From: Anisus vortex
Taxonomy: Eukaryota; Mollusca; Gastropoda; Planorbidae
Reading direction: 5' to 3'
Length of the DNA stretch: 64,000 bases
Assembly: GCA_949126835.1 (NCBI GenBank)
Contig: CASBPS010000188.1
Coordinates: 186,001 to 250,000, forward strand
Below are positions 49,801 to 64,000 of the stretch, piece after piece. The notes below the pieces were generated by a model. That model was not told where the DNA came from. It worked only from the letters and a program-made list of their open reading frames with translations, and searched no databases. The translations under genes and the position numbers were made by a program. The number at the start of each line of letters is the position of its first letter. The first letter of the stretch is position 1.

Positions 49801-51430
49801 TACATATCTCACTTCACGTTCCATGAATCACATCATCTATTATAACATTCTATACATATATCACTCCATGTTCTATGAATCACATCATCTATTCTAACAT
49901 TCTATACATATCTTTATTTTTGTTACATATATCCATCTATTCTAACATTCTATACATATCTCTCTTCACTTTCCATGAATCCATCTATTCTAAGATTCTA
50001 TACAAATCTCTCTTTACTTTCCATGATTCCATTTATTCTAACATTTTATACATATTTCTCTTCACTTTCCATGAATCCATCTATTCTAACATTCTATACA
50101 TATTTCTCTACACTTTCCATGAATCCATCTATTTTAACATTCTATACATACCTCACTTCACGTTCCATGAATCACATCTTATATTCTGACATTCTATACA
50201 AATCTCACTTCACGTTCAATGAATCACATCATCTATTCTAACATTCTATACATATCTCACTTCACGTTCGATGAATCAAATCATCTTTTCTAACATTCTA
50301 TACATATCTCACTTCACGTTCCATGAATCATATCATCTATTATAACATTCTATACATATATCACTGCATGTTCTATGAATCACATCATCTATTCTAACAT
50401 TCTATACATATCTCTCTTTCTGTTCCATATATCCATCTATTCTAACATTCCATACATATCTCTCTTAACTTTCCATGAATCCATCTATTCTAAGATTATA
50501 TACAAATCACTTTTCAATTTCCATGATTCCATCTATTCTAACATTTTATACATATTTCTCTTTACTTTCCATGAATCCATCTATTCTAACATTCTATACA
50601 TATCTCACATCACGTTCCATGAATCACATCATCTATTCTACCATTCTATTTATATCTCACTTCACGTACATGAATCACATTATCTATTCTAACATTCTAT
50701 ACATATCTTACTTCACGTTCCATGAATCACATCATCTATTCTAACATTCTATACATATCTCACTTCACGTTCCATAAATCAAATCATCTATTCTAACATT
50801 CTATACATATCTTACTTCACGTTCCATGAATCACAACATCTATTCTAACATTCTATACATATCTTACTTCACGTTCCATGAATCACATCATCTATTCTAA
50901 CATTCTATACATATCTTACTTTACGTTTCACGAATCACTTCATCTATTCTAACATTCTATACATTTCTAACTTCACGATCCATGAATCACATCATCTATT
51001 CTAACATTCTATACATATTTCACCTCACGTTCAATGAATCAGTTTTTCTAACATTCTATACATATCTCACTTCATGTTTCATGAATCAATTTATTCTATC
51101 ATTCTATACATATCTCACTTCACGTTCCATGAATCGCATTATCTATTTCAACATTTTTTACATACCTCACTTCACGTTTAATGAATCACATCATCTATTC
51201 TATTATTCTATACATTTCTCACTATACGTTTTATGAATCACATCATCTATTCTAACATTCTATACATATCTCACTTCACGTTCCATAAATCAATCATCTA
51301 TTCTAACATTTATACATATCTCACTTTAAGTTCCATGAATAACAACATCTATTCTAACATTCTATACATATATCACTTCACGTTCCATGAATCACATCAT
51401 CTATTCTAACATTCTATACATATCTCACTT
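46872..51430 (+). repeat. 4.56-kb block copied from left of the retrotransposon
   Basis: About 46872-51430 aligns with about 28765-33323 at a constant offset of 18107, checked by eye at seven landmarks (46872, 48117, 48350, 48860, 49875, 50375, 50982). Subtracting the 8018 bp of element plus target duplication gives a pre-insertion offset of 10089 bp. Shared private variants include ATACATATCCCTCTTTC and TTTTATACCTATTTCTC. Confidence 0.82.
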
Positions 51431-54400
51431 CACGTTCAATGAATCACATCATCTATTCTAACATTTTATACATGTCTCACTTCAAGTTCCATGAATATCA
51501 TTACCAATTCTAACATTCTATACAAATCTCACTTCACGTTCCATGAATCCATCTTTCTAACATTCAATAAATATCTCTTTCACGTATCATGAATCAATGT
51601 ATTCTAACATTCTATACATATATCACTTCACGTTCCATGAATCGCATCATCTATTCTAACATTCTTTACATATCTCTCTTCACTTTCTATGAATCCATCT
51701 ATTTTAAGATTCTATACAAATCTCTCTTAACTTTCCATGATTCCATCTATTGTCACATTTTATACATATTTATTTTCTCTTTCCATGAATTCATCTATTC
51801 TAACATTCTATACATTTCTCACTTCACGTTCCATAAATCACATCATAAATTCTAACATTGTATAGATAATTCTCTTCACTTTTTATGAATCCATCTATTA
51901 TATTATTCTATACAAATCTCACTTCACGTTCCATGAATCACATCAAATATTCTAACAATCTATACATATATCTCACTTCACGTTCCAATAATCACATCAT
52001 CGGCTCTACCATTCTATATATATCTCACTTCACGTTCCATGAATCACATCATCTATTCTAACATTCTATACATATCTCACTTCACGTTCCATGAATCAAA
52101 TCATCTATTCTAACATTCTATACATATCTCACTTTACGTTCCATGAATCACATCATCTATTCTAACATTCTATACATATCTCACTTTACGTTTCATAAAT
52201 CAAATCATCTATTCTAACATTCCATACATATCTCACTTCACGTTCCATGAATAACAACATCTATTCTAACATTCTATACATATCTCACTTCACGATCCAT
52301 GAATCACATCATCTATTATAACATTCTATACATATATCACTCCATGTTCTATGAATCAAATCATCTATTCTATCATTCTATACATATCTTTATTTGTGTT
52401 ACATATATCCATCTATTCTAACATTCTATACATATCTCTCTTCACTTTCTATGAATCCATCTATTTTAAGATTCTATACAAATCTGTCTTCACTTTCCAT
52501 GATTCTTTCTATTCTAACATTCTATACATATCTCTCTTCACTTTCCATGAATCCATCTATTCTAACATTCTATACATATCTCACTTCACGTTCCATGAAT
52601 GACATCATAAAATCTAACATTGTATACATATCTTACTTCACGTTCCATTAATCACATCATTTATTCTAACATTCTATACATATCTCACTTCACGTTCCAT
52701 GAATCACAACATCTATTCTAACATTCTATACATATCTTACTTCACGTTCCATGAATCACATCATCTATTCTAACATTCTATACATATCTCACTTTACGTT
52801 TCATGAATCACTTCATCTATTCTAACATTCTATACATGTCTAACTTCACGATCCATGAATCACATCATCTATTCTAACATTCTATACATATTTCACCTCA
52901 CGTTCCATGAATCAGTTTTTCTAACATTCTATACATATCTCACTTCATGTTTCATGAATCAATCTATTCTATCATTCTATACATATCTCACTTCACGTTC
53001 CATGAATCGCATTATCTATTTCAACATTCTTTACATATGTCACTTCACGTTTAATGAATCACATCATCTATTCTAACATTCTATACATTTCTCACTATAC
53101 GTTTTATGAATCACATCATCTATTCTAACATTCTATACATATCTCACTTCACGTTCCATAAATCAATCATCTATTCTAACATTTTATACATATCTCACTT
53201 TAAGTTCCATGAATCACAACATCTATTCTAACATTCTATACATATATCACTTCACGTTCCATGAATCACGTCATCTATTCTAACATTCTATACATATCTC
53301 ACTTTACGTTCAATGAATCAATTCATCTATTCTAACATTTTATACATGTCTCACTTCACGTTCCATGAATATCATTATCAATTCTAACATTCTATACATA
53401 TCTCACTTCACGTTTCATGAATCCATCTTTCTAACATTCAATAAATATCTCACTTTGCGTTTCATGAATCAATCTATTCTAACATTCTATACATATATCA
53501 CTTAACGTTATATGAATCGCATCATCTATTCTAACATTCTTTACATATCTCTCTTTACTTTCTATAAATCCACCTATTTTAAGATTCTATACAAATCTCT
53601 ATTAACTTTCCATGATTCCATCTATTCTAACATTTTATACATATCTCTCTTCACGTTCGATAAATCACATCATAAATTCTAACATTGTATACATATTTCT
53701 CTTCACTTTTTATGAATCCATCTATTATAACATTCTATACAAATCTTACTTCACGGTCCATAAATCAAATCATCTATTCTAAAATTCTATACATATCTCA
53801 CTTCACGTTCCATGAATTACAACAACTATTCTAACATTCTATACATATCTCACTTCACGTTCCATGAATCACATCATCTATCCTATCATTATTTACATAT
53901 CTCACTTCACGTTCCATGAATAACATAATCTGTTCTAACATTCTATGCATATCTCACTTCACGTTCCATGAATCACATCATCTATTCTAACATTCTATTC
54001 ATATCTCACTTAAAGTTGTATGAATCACATTATCAAATAAAACATTCTATACATATCTCAATTCACGTTCCATGAATCAAATCATCTATTCTAACATTCT
54101 ATACGTATCTCCATTCACTTTCCATGAATCACATCATCTATTCTAACATTCTATAAATATCTCACTTCACGTATCATGAATCACATTTTCTATTTTAACA
54201 TTCTATACATATCTCACTTCACGTTCCATGAATCACATCATAAATTCTAACATTGTATACATATTTCTCTTTACTTTCCATGAATCCATCTATTATAACA
54301 TTCTATACATATCTCACTTTACGTTCCATGAATCACATCATCTATTATAACATTCTATACATATATCACTCCATGTTCTATAAATCATATCATCTATACT

Positions 54401-57400
54401 AACATTCTATACATATCTTTATTTTTGTTACATATATCCATCTATTCTAACATTCTATACATATTTCTCTACACTTTCCATGAATCCATCTATTTTAACA
54501 TTCTATACATACCTCACTTCACGTTCCATGAATCACATCTTATATTCTAACATTCTATACAAATCTCACTTCAGGTTCAATGAATAACATCATCTATTCT
54601 AACATTCTATACATAACTCACTTCACGTTCGATGAATCAAATCATCTATTCTAACATTCTATACATATCTCACTTTACGTTCCATGAATCACATCATCTA
54701 TTCTAACATTCTATACATTTCTCACTATACGTTTTATGAATCACATCATCTATTCTAACATTCTATACATATCTCACTTCACGTTCCATAAATCAATCAT
54801 CTATTCTAACATTTTATACATATCTCACTTTAAGTTCCATGAATCACAACATCTATTTCAACATTCTATACATATATCACTTCACGTTCCATAAATCACA
54901 TCATCTATTCTAACATTTTATACATATCTCACTTCACGTTCAATGAATCACATTATCTATTCTAACATTTTATACATGTCTCACTTCACGTTCCATGAAT
55001 ATCATTATCAATTATAACATTCTATACATATCTCACTTCACGTTCCATGAATCTATCTTTCTAACATTCAATAAATATCTCACTTCACGTTTCATGAATC
55101 AATCTATTCTAACATTCTATACATATATCACTTCACGTTCCATGAATCGCATCATCTATTCTAACATTCTTTACATATCTCTCTTCACTTTCTATGAATC
55201 CATCTATTTTAAGATTCTATACAAATCTCTCTTAACTTTCCATGATTCCATCTATTCTAACATTTTATACATATCTCACTTCACGTTCCATAAATCACAT
55301 CATAAATTCTAACATTGAATACATATTTCTCTTCACTTTTTATGAATCCATCTATTATAACATTCTATACAAATCTTACTTCACGTTCCATAAATCAAAT
55401 CATCTATTCTAAAATTCTATACATATCTCACTTCAAGTTCCATGAATTACAACAACTATTCTAACATTCTGTATATATCTCACTTCACGTTCCATGAATC
55501 ACATCATCTATCCTATCATTATTTACATATCTCACTTCACGTTCCATGAATAACATAATCTGTTTTAACATTCTATGCATATCTCACTTCACGTTCCATG
55601 AATCACATTATCTATTCTAACATTCTATTCATATCTCACTTAAAGTTGTATGAATCACATTATCAATTAAAACATTCTATACATATCTCAATTCACGTTC
55701 CATGAATCAAATCATCTATTCTAACATTCTATACGTATCTCCATTCACTTTCCATGAATCACATCATCTATTCTAACATTCTATAAATATCTCACTTCAC
55801 GAATCTTGAATCACATTTTCTATTTTAACATTCTATACATATCTCACTTCACGTTCCATGAATCACATCATAAATTCTAACATTGTATACATATTTCTCT
55901 TTACTTTCCATGAATCCATCTATTATAACATTCTATACATATCTCACTTCACGTTCCATGAATCACATCATCTATTATAACATTCTATACATATATCACT
56001 CCATGTTCTATGAATCACATCATCTATTCTAACATTCTATACATATCTTTATTTTTGTTATATATATCCATCTATTCTAACATTCTATACATATCTCTCT
56101 TCACTTTCCATGAATCCATCTATTCTAAGATTCTATACAAATCTCTCTTTACTTTCCATGATTCCATTTATTCTAACATTTTATACATATTTCTCTTCAC
56201 TTTCCATGAATCCATCTATTCTAACATTCTATACATATTTCTCTACACTTTCCATGAATCCATCTATTTTAACATTCTATACATACCTCACTTCACGTTC
56301 CATGAATCACATCTTATATTCTAACATTCTATACAAATCTCACTTCACGTTCAATGAATCACATCATCTATTCTAACATTCTATACATATCTCACTTCAC
56401 GTTCGATGAATCAAATCATCTTTTCTAACATTCTATACATATCTCACTTCACGTTCCATGAATCACATCATCTATTATAACATTCTATACATATATCACT
56501 GCATGTTCTATGAATCACATCATCTATTCTAACATTCTATACATATCTCTCTTTCTGTTCCATATATCCATCTATTCTAACATTCCATACATATCTCTCT
56601 TAACTTTCCATGAATCCATCTATTCTAAGATTATATACAAATCACTTTTCAATTTCCATGATTCCATCTATTCTAACATTTTATACATATTTCTCTTTAC
56701 TTTCCATGAATCCATCTATTCTAACATTCTATACATATCTCACTTCACGTTCCATGAATCACATCATCTATTCTACCATTCTTTTTATATCTCACTTCAC
56801 GTACATGAATCACATTATCTATTCTAACATTCTATACATATCTCACTTCACGTTCCATGAATCACATCATCTATTCTAACATTCTATACATATCTCACTT
56901 CACGTTCCATAAATCAAATCATCTATTCTAACATTTTATACATATCTTACTTCACGTTCCATGAATCACAACATCTATTCTAACATTCTATACATATCTT
57001 ACTTCACGTTCCATGAATCACATCATCTATTCTAACATTCTATACATATCTTACTTTACGTTTCATGAATCACTTCATCAATTCTAACATTCTATACATT
57101 TCTAACTTCACGATCCATGAATCACATCATCTATTCTAACATTCTATACATATTTCACCTCACGTTCAATGAATCAGTTTTTCTAACATTCTATACATAT
57201 CTCACTTCATGTTTCATGAATCAATTTATTCTATCATTCTATACATATCTCACTTCACGTTCCATGAATCGCATTATCTATTTCAAGATTTTTTACATAC
57301 CTCACTTCACGTTTAATGAATCACATCATCTATTCTAACATTCTATACATTTCTCACTATACGTTTTATGAATCACATCATCTATTCTAACATTCTATAC

Positions 57401-57950
57401 ATATCTCACTTCACGTTCCATAAATCAATCATCTATTCTAACATTTATACATATCTCACTTTAAGTTCCATGAATAACAACATCTATTCTAACATTCTAT
57501 ACATATATCACTTCACGTTCCATGAATCACATCATCTATTCTAACATTCTATACATATCTCACTTCACGTTCAATGAATCACATCATCTATTCTAACATT
57601 TTATACATGTCTCACTTCAAGTTCCATGAATATCATTACCAATTCTAACATTCTATACATATCTTACTTCACGTTCCATGAATCCATCTTTCTAACATTC
57701 AATAAATATCTCTTTCACGTATCATGAATCAATGTATTCCAACATTCTATACATATATAACTTCACGTTCCATGAATCGCATCATCTATTCTAACATTCT
57801 TAACATATCTCTCTTCACTTTCTATGAATCCATCTATTTTAAGATTCTATACAAATCTCTCTTAACTTTCCATGATTCCATCTATTGTCACATTTTATAC
57901 ATATTTATTTTCTCTTTCCATGAATTCATCTATTCTAACATTCTATACAT
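48550..57950 (+). repeat. Higher-order repeat pair, offset 6135 bp
   Basis: About 48550-51815 matches 54685-57950 at a constant offset of 6135 (landmarks 48860/54995, 49875/56010, 50375/56510, 50982/57117, 51589/57724). The segment around 51589 recurs again at 59890. Confidence 0.82.
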
Positions 57951-60900
57951 ATATCACTTCACGTTCCATGAATCACATCATCTATTCTAACATTCTATAC
58001 ATATCTCACTTCACGTTCAATGAATCACATCATCTATTCTAACATTTTATACATGTCTCACTTCAAGTTCCATGAATATCATTACCAATTCTAACATTCT
58101 ATACATATCTCACTTCACGTTCCATGAATCCATCTTTCTAACATTCAATAAATATCTCTTTCACGTATCATGAATCAATCTATTCTAACATTCTATACAT
58201 ATATCACTTAACGTTATATGAATCGCATCATCTATTCTAACATTCTTTACATATCTCTCTTCACTTTCTATAAATCCATCTATTTTAAGATTCTATACAA
58301 ATCTCTATTAACTTTCCATGATTCCATCTACTCTAACATTTTATACATATCTCTCTTTACGTTCCATAAATCACATCATAAATTCTAACATTGTATACAT
58401 ATTTCTCTTCACTTTTTATGAATCCATCTATTATAACATTCTATACAAATCTCACTTCACGTTCCATAAATCAAATCATCTATTCTAAAATTCTATACAT
58501 ATCTCACTTCACGTTCCATGAATTACAACAACTATTCTAACATTCTATACATATCTCACTTCACGTTCCATGAATCACATCATCTATCCTATCATTATTT
58601 ACATATCTCACTTCACGTTCCATGAATAACATAATCTGTTCTAACATTCTATGCATATCTCACTTCACGTTCCATGAATCACATCATCTATTCTAACATT
58701 CTATTCATATCTCACTTAAAGTTGTATGAATCACATTATCAAATAAAACATTCTATACATATCTCAATTCACGTTCCATGAATCAAATCATCTATTCTAA
58801 CATTCTATACGTATCTCCATTCACTTTCCATGAATCACATCATCTATTCTAACATTCTATAAATATCTCACTTCACGTATCATGAATCACATTTTCTATT
58901 TTAACATTCTATACATATCTCACTTCACGTTCCATGAATCACATCATAAATTCTAACATTGTATACATATTTCTCTTTACTTTCAATGAATCCATCTATT
59001 ATAACATTCTATACATATCTCACTTTACGTTCCATGAATCACATCATCTATTATAACATTCTATACATATATCACTCCATGTTCTATAAATCATATCATC
59101 TATTCTAACATTCTATACATATCTTTATTTTTGTTACATATATCCATCTATTTTAACATTCTATACATATCTCTCTTCACTTTCCATGAATCCATCTATT
59201 CTAAGATTCTATACAAATCTCTCTTCACTTTCCATGATTCCATCTATTCTAACATTTTATACATATTTCTCTTCACTTTCCATGAATCCATCTATTCTAA
59301 CATTCTATAAATATTTCTCTACACTTTCCATGAATCCATCTATTTTAACATTCTATACATACCTCACTTCACGTTCCATGAATCACATCTTATATTCTAA
59401 CATTCTATACAAATCTCACTTCAGGTTCAATGAATAACATCATCTATTCTAACATTCTATACATATCTCACTTCACGTTCGATGAATCAAATCATCTATT
59501 CTAACATTCTATACGAATCTCACTTCACGTTCCATGAATCACATCATCTATTCTAACATTCTATACATATCTCACTTCACGTTCCATAAATCAATCATCT
59601 ATTCTAACATTTATACATATCTCACTTTAAGTTCCATGAATAACAACATCTATTCTAACATTCTATACATATATCACTTCACGTTCCATGAATCACATCA
59701 TCTATTCTAACATTCTATACATATCTCACTTCACGTTCAATGAATCACATCATCTTTTCTAACAGTTTATACATGTCTCACTTCAAGTTCCATGAATATC
59801 ATTACCAATTCTAACATTCTATACATATCTCACTTCACGTTCCATGAATCCATCTTTCTAACATTCAATAAATATCTCTTTCACGTATCATGAATCAATG
59901 TATTCTAACATTCTATACATATATCACTTCACGTTCCATGAATCGCATCATCTATTCTAACATTCTTTACATATCTCTCTTCACTTTCTATGAATCCATC
60001 TATTTTAAGATTCTATACAAATCTCTCTTAACTTTCCATGATTCCATCTATTGTCACATTTTATACATATTTATTTTCTCTTTCCATGAATTCATCTATT
60101 CTAACATTCTATACATATCTCACTTCACGTTCCATAAATCACATCATAAATTCTAACATTGTATAGACATTTCTCTTCACTTTTTATGAATCCATCTATT
60201 ATATTATTCTATACAAATCTCACTTCACGTTCCATGAATCACATCATATATTCTAACATTCTATACATATATCTCACTTCACGTTCCAATAATCACATCA
60301 TCGGCTCTACCATTCTATATATATCTCACTTCACGTTCCATGAATCACATCATCTATTCTAACATTCTATACATATCTCACTTCACGTTCCATGAATCAA
60401 ATCATATATTCTAACATTCTATACATATCTCACTTTACGTTTCATAAATCAAATCATCTATCCTAACATTCCATACATATCTCACTTCACGTTCCATGAA
60501 TAACAACATCTATTCTAACATTCTATACATATCTCACTTCACGATCCATGAATCACATCATCTATTATAACATTCTATACATATATCACTCCATGTTCTA
60601 TGAATCAAATCATCTATTCTATCATTCTATACATATCTTTATTTGTGTTACATATATCCATCTATTCTAACATTCTATACATATCTCTCTTCACTTTCTA
60701 TGAATCCATCTATTTTAAGATTCTATACAAATCTGTCTTCACTTTCCATGATTCTTTCTATTCTAACATTCTATACATATCTCTCTTCACTTTCCATGAA
60801 TCCATCTATTCTAACATTCTATACATATCTCATTTAACATTCCATGAATGACATCATAAATTCTAACATTGTATACATATCTTACTTCACGTTCCATAAA

Positions 60901-61530
60901 TCACATCATTTATTCTAACATTCTATACATATCTCACTTCACGTTCCATGAATTACAACATCTATTCTAACATTCTATACATATCTTACTTCACGTTCCA
61001 TGAATCACATCATCTATTCTAACATTCTATACATATCTCACTTTACGTTTCATGAATCACTTCATCTATTCTAACATTCTATACATGTCTAACTTCACGA
61101 TCCATGAATCACATCTTCTATTCTAACATTCTATACATATTTCACCTCACGTTCCATGAATCAGTTTTTCTAACATTCTATACATATCTCACTTCATGTT
61201 TCATGAATCAATCTATTCTATCATTCTATACATATCTCACTTCACGTTTCATGAATCGCATTATCTATTTCAACATTCTTTACATATGTCACTTCACGTT
61301 TAATGAATCACATCATCTATTCTAACATTCTATACATTTCTCACTATACGTTTTATGAATCACATCATCTATTCTAACATTCTATACATATCGCAATTCA
61401 CGTTCCATAAATCAATCATCTATTCTAACATTTTATACATATCTCACTTTAAGTTCCATGAATCACAACATCTATTCTAACCTTCTATACATATATCACT
61501 TCACGTTCCATGAATCACATAATCTATTCT
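51255..61530 (+). repeat. Higher-order repeat pair, offset 8301 then 8249 bp
   Basis: About 51255-52130 matches 59556-60431 at offset 8301. From about 52180-53281 the match continues to 60429-61530 at offset 8249. The 52-bp step is exactly one type A monomer, present near 52130-52182 and missing near 60431. Confidence 0.8.
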
Positions 61531-63199
61531 AACATTTTATACATGTCTCTCTTCACGTTCCATGAATATCATTATCTATTCTAACATTCTATACATATCT
61601 CACTTTACGTTTTATGAATCACATCATCTATTCTAACATTCTATACATATTTCACCTCACGTTCCATGAATCAGTTTTTCTAACATTCTATACATATCTT
61701 ACTTCATGTTTCATGAATCAATCTATTCTATCATTCTATACATATCTCACTTCACGTTCCATGAATCGCATTATCTATTTCAACATTCTTTACATATCTC
61801 ACTTCACGATTAATGAATCACATCATCTTTTCTAACATTCTATACATTTCTCACTATACGTTTTATGAATCACATCATCTATTCTAACATTCTATACATA
61901 TCTCACTTCACGTTCCATAAATCAATCATCTATTCTAACATTTTATACATATCTCACTTTAAGTTCCATGAATCACAACATCTATTCTAACATTCTATAC
62001 ATATATCACTTCACGTTCCATGAATCACATCATCTATTCTAACATTCTATACATATCTCACTTTACGTTCAATGAATCAATTCACCTATTCTAACATTTT
62101 ATACATGTCTCACTTCACGTTCCATGAATATCATTATCAATTCTAACATTCTATACATATCTCACTTCACGTTCCATGAATCCATCTTTCTAACATTCAA
62201 TAAATATCTCACTTCACGTTTCATGAATCAATCTATTCTAACATTCTATACATATATCACTTAACGTTATATGAATCGCATCATCTATTCTAACATTCTT
62301 TACATATCTCTCTTCACTTTCTATAAATCCATCTATTTTAAGATTCTATACAAATCTCTCTTAACTTTCCATGATTCCATCTATTCTAACATTTTATACA
62401 TATCTCTCTTCACGTTCCATAAATCACATCATAAATTCTAACATTGTATACATATTTCTCTTCACTTTTTATGAATCCATCTATTATAACATTCTATACA
62501 AATCTCACTTCACGTTCCATAAATCAAATCATCTATTCTAAAATTCTATACATATCTCACTTCACGTTCCATGAATTACAACAACTATTCTAACATTCTA
62601 TACATATCTCACTTCACGTTCCATGAATCACATCATCTATCCTATCATTATTTACATATCTCACTTCACGTTCCATGAATAACATAATCTGTTCTAACAT
62701 TCTATGCATATCTCACTTCACGTTCCATGAATCACATCATCTATTCTAACATTCTATTCATATCTCACTTAAAGTTGTATGAATCACATTATCAAATAAA
62801 ACATTCTATACATATCTCAATTCACGTTCCATGAATCAAATCATCTATTCTAACATTCTATACGTATCTCAATTCACTTTCCATGAATCACATCATCTAT
62901 TCTAACATTCTATAAATATCTCACTTCACGTATCATGAATCACATTTTCTATTTTAACATTCTATACATATCTCACTTCACGTTCCATGAATCACATCAT
63001 AAATTCTAACATTGTATACATATTTCTCTTTACTTTCCATGAATCCATCTATTATAACATTCTATACATATCTCACTTTACGTTCCATGAATCACATCAT
63101 CTATTATAACATTCTATACATATATCACTCCATGTTCTATAAGTCATATCATCTATTCTAACATTCTATACATATCTTTATTTTTGTTACATATATCCA
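53465..63199 (+). repeat. Three dispersed copies of a ~975-bp block
   Basis: About 53465-54440, 58171-59146 and 62224-63199 share the same monomer order, starting with the unusual CTTAACGTTATATGAATCGC (53501, 58207, 62260) and ending at TTTATTTTTGTTACATATAT. Offsets are 4706 and 8759 bp. Confidence 0.75.
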
Positions 63200-63200
63200 T

Positions 63201-63392
63201 CTATTCTAACATTCTATACATATCTCTCTTCACTTTCCATGAATCCATCTATTCTAACATTCTATACATATCTCTCTTCACTTTCCATGATTCCATCTAT
63301 TCTAACATTTTATACATATTTCTCTTCACTTTCCATGAATCCATCTATTCTAACATTCTATACATATTTCTCTACACTTTCCATGAATCCAT
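63201..63392 (+). repeat. Exemplar run of the 48-bp monomer (type B), four units
   Basis: CTATTC cores fall at 63201, 63249, 63297, 63345 and 63393, exactly 48 bp apart. Compared with type A, the unit reads CTCTTCACTTTCCATG in place of CTCACTTCACGTTCCATG, so the CpG is lost, and it ends GAATCCAT instead of GAATCACATCAT (4 bp shorter). Because 48 is a multiple of 3, such runs stay open in two frames and give fake proteins with a 16-residue period. Type B runs recur throughout the window, always beside the TTTATTTTTGTTACATATAT variant or the CTCTTTCTGTTCCATATAT variant. Confidence 0.88.
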
Positions 63393-64000
63393 CTATTTTA
63401 ACATTCTATACATACCTCACTTCACGTTCCATGAATCACATCTTATATTCTAACATTCTATACAAATCTCACTTCAGGTTCAATAAATCACATTATCTAT
63501 TCTAACATTCTATACATATCTCACTTCACGTTCGATGAATCAAATCGTCTATTCTAACATTCTATACATATCTCACTTCACGTTCCATGAATCACATCAT
63601 CTATTATAACATTCTATACATATATCACTGCATGTTCTATGAATCACATCATCTATTCTAACATTCTATACATATCTCTCTTTCTGTTCCATATATCCAT
63701 CTATTCTAACATTCCATACATATCTCTCTTAATTTTCCATGAATCCATCTATTCTAAGATTATATACAAATCACTTTTCAATTTCCATGATTCCATCTAT
63801 TCTAACATTTTTTACATATTTCTCTTTACTTTCCATGAATCCATCTATTCTAACATTCTATACATATCTCACTTCACGTTCCATAAATCACATCATATAT
63901 TCTACCATTCTATTTAAATCTCACTTCACGTACATGAATCACATCATCTATTCTAACATTCTATACATATCTCACTTCACGTTCCATGAATCACATCATC

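Larger units (their letters stand above)
46829..64000 (+). repeat. Satellite array, right arm (same family)
   Basis: Continuation of the same satellite after the retrotransposon, in the same orientation and with the same monomer variants, running off the right edge. The first bases continue the monomer interrupted at 38815: ATCAT is duplicated and the sequence goes on as CTATTATAACATTC, as in intact sister repeats. Apart from monomer variants and higher-order blocks I see nothing else in this 17.2 kb. Confidence 0.97.

Noticed and set aside
46829..64000. CRISPR-like regular repeats
   Set aside because: The repeats abut one another with no unique spacers, every unit is a variant of the same monomer, and the context is eukaryotic.

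Overview
This is eukaryotic, almost certainly animal, DNA with no cellular gene. It has two parts: a very large AT-rich satellite array (1-38815 and 46829-64000, about 56 kb) and one intact LTR retrotransposon inserted into it (38816-46828, 8013 bp). The host species cannot be named from the sequence. An animal is favoured by the retrotransposon lineage, by a primer-binding site matching an animal-type tRNA-Leu 3' end, and by YY1-, CRE- and AP-1-like sites in the element.

Satellite. Every stretch outside the element is built head-to-tail, always in the same orientation, from one short monomer family. The standard monomer is 52 bp (core CTATTCTAACATTC, then CTTCACGTTCC, then ATGAATCACATCAT). 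A derived 48-bp type has CACTTTCC in place of CACGTTCC and loses 4 bp at the end (ATGAATCCAT). The two types and their point variants are arranged in long, irregular higher-order repeats. Near-identical blocks recur at offsets of 2030, 2128, 2657/2761, 3197, 3298, 3347, 6135 and 8249/8301 bp. Copies often differ by whole monomers (48, 52, 104 bp), as unequal exchange in register would give. The + strand is strikingly G-poor, with 2 G and 15 C per standard monomer. Many open frames of 60-160 codons occur in the satellite, but they are by-products of the 48-bp (16-codon) period and are not annotated as genes.

Retrotransposon. Two 533-bp LTRs differ at one position and are flanked by a 5-bp duplication (ATCAT). 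The uninterrupted target sequence is still visible in sister repeats, for example 32161-32290. Inside lie a tRNA-Leu-type primer-binding site embedded in a 13-bp tandem repeat, a 1.77-kb leader with a CRE and a duplicated YY1-like/ATG motif, one uninterrupted 1619-residue Gag-Pol frame, a short 3' UTR and a polypurine tract. RT, RNase H and the GPY/F integrase tail are of the Ty3/gypsy kind, but the order is Gag-PR-IN-RT-RH, with integrase before reverse transcriptase. That combination defines the Gmr1-like group of Ty3/gypsy elements. The Gag C-terminal capsid region resembles the SCAN domain, which is thought to descend from Gmr1-like Gag.

Most unusual points: (1) a second capsid-N-terminal-like segment between protease and integrase, apparently a duplicated piece of Gag; (2) an element that looks intact and young inside a rapidly homogenising satellite; (3) the tandem PBS-like repeats; (4) the register-quantised higher-order structure of the satellite.
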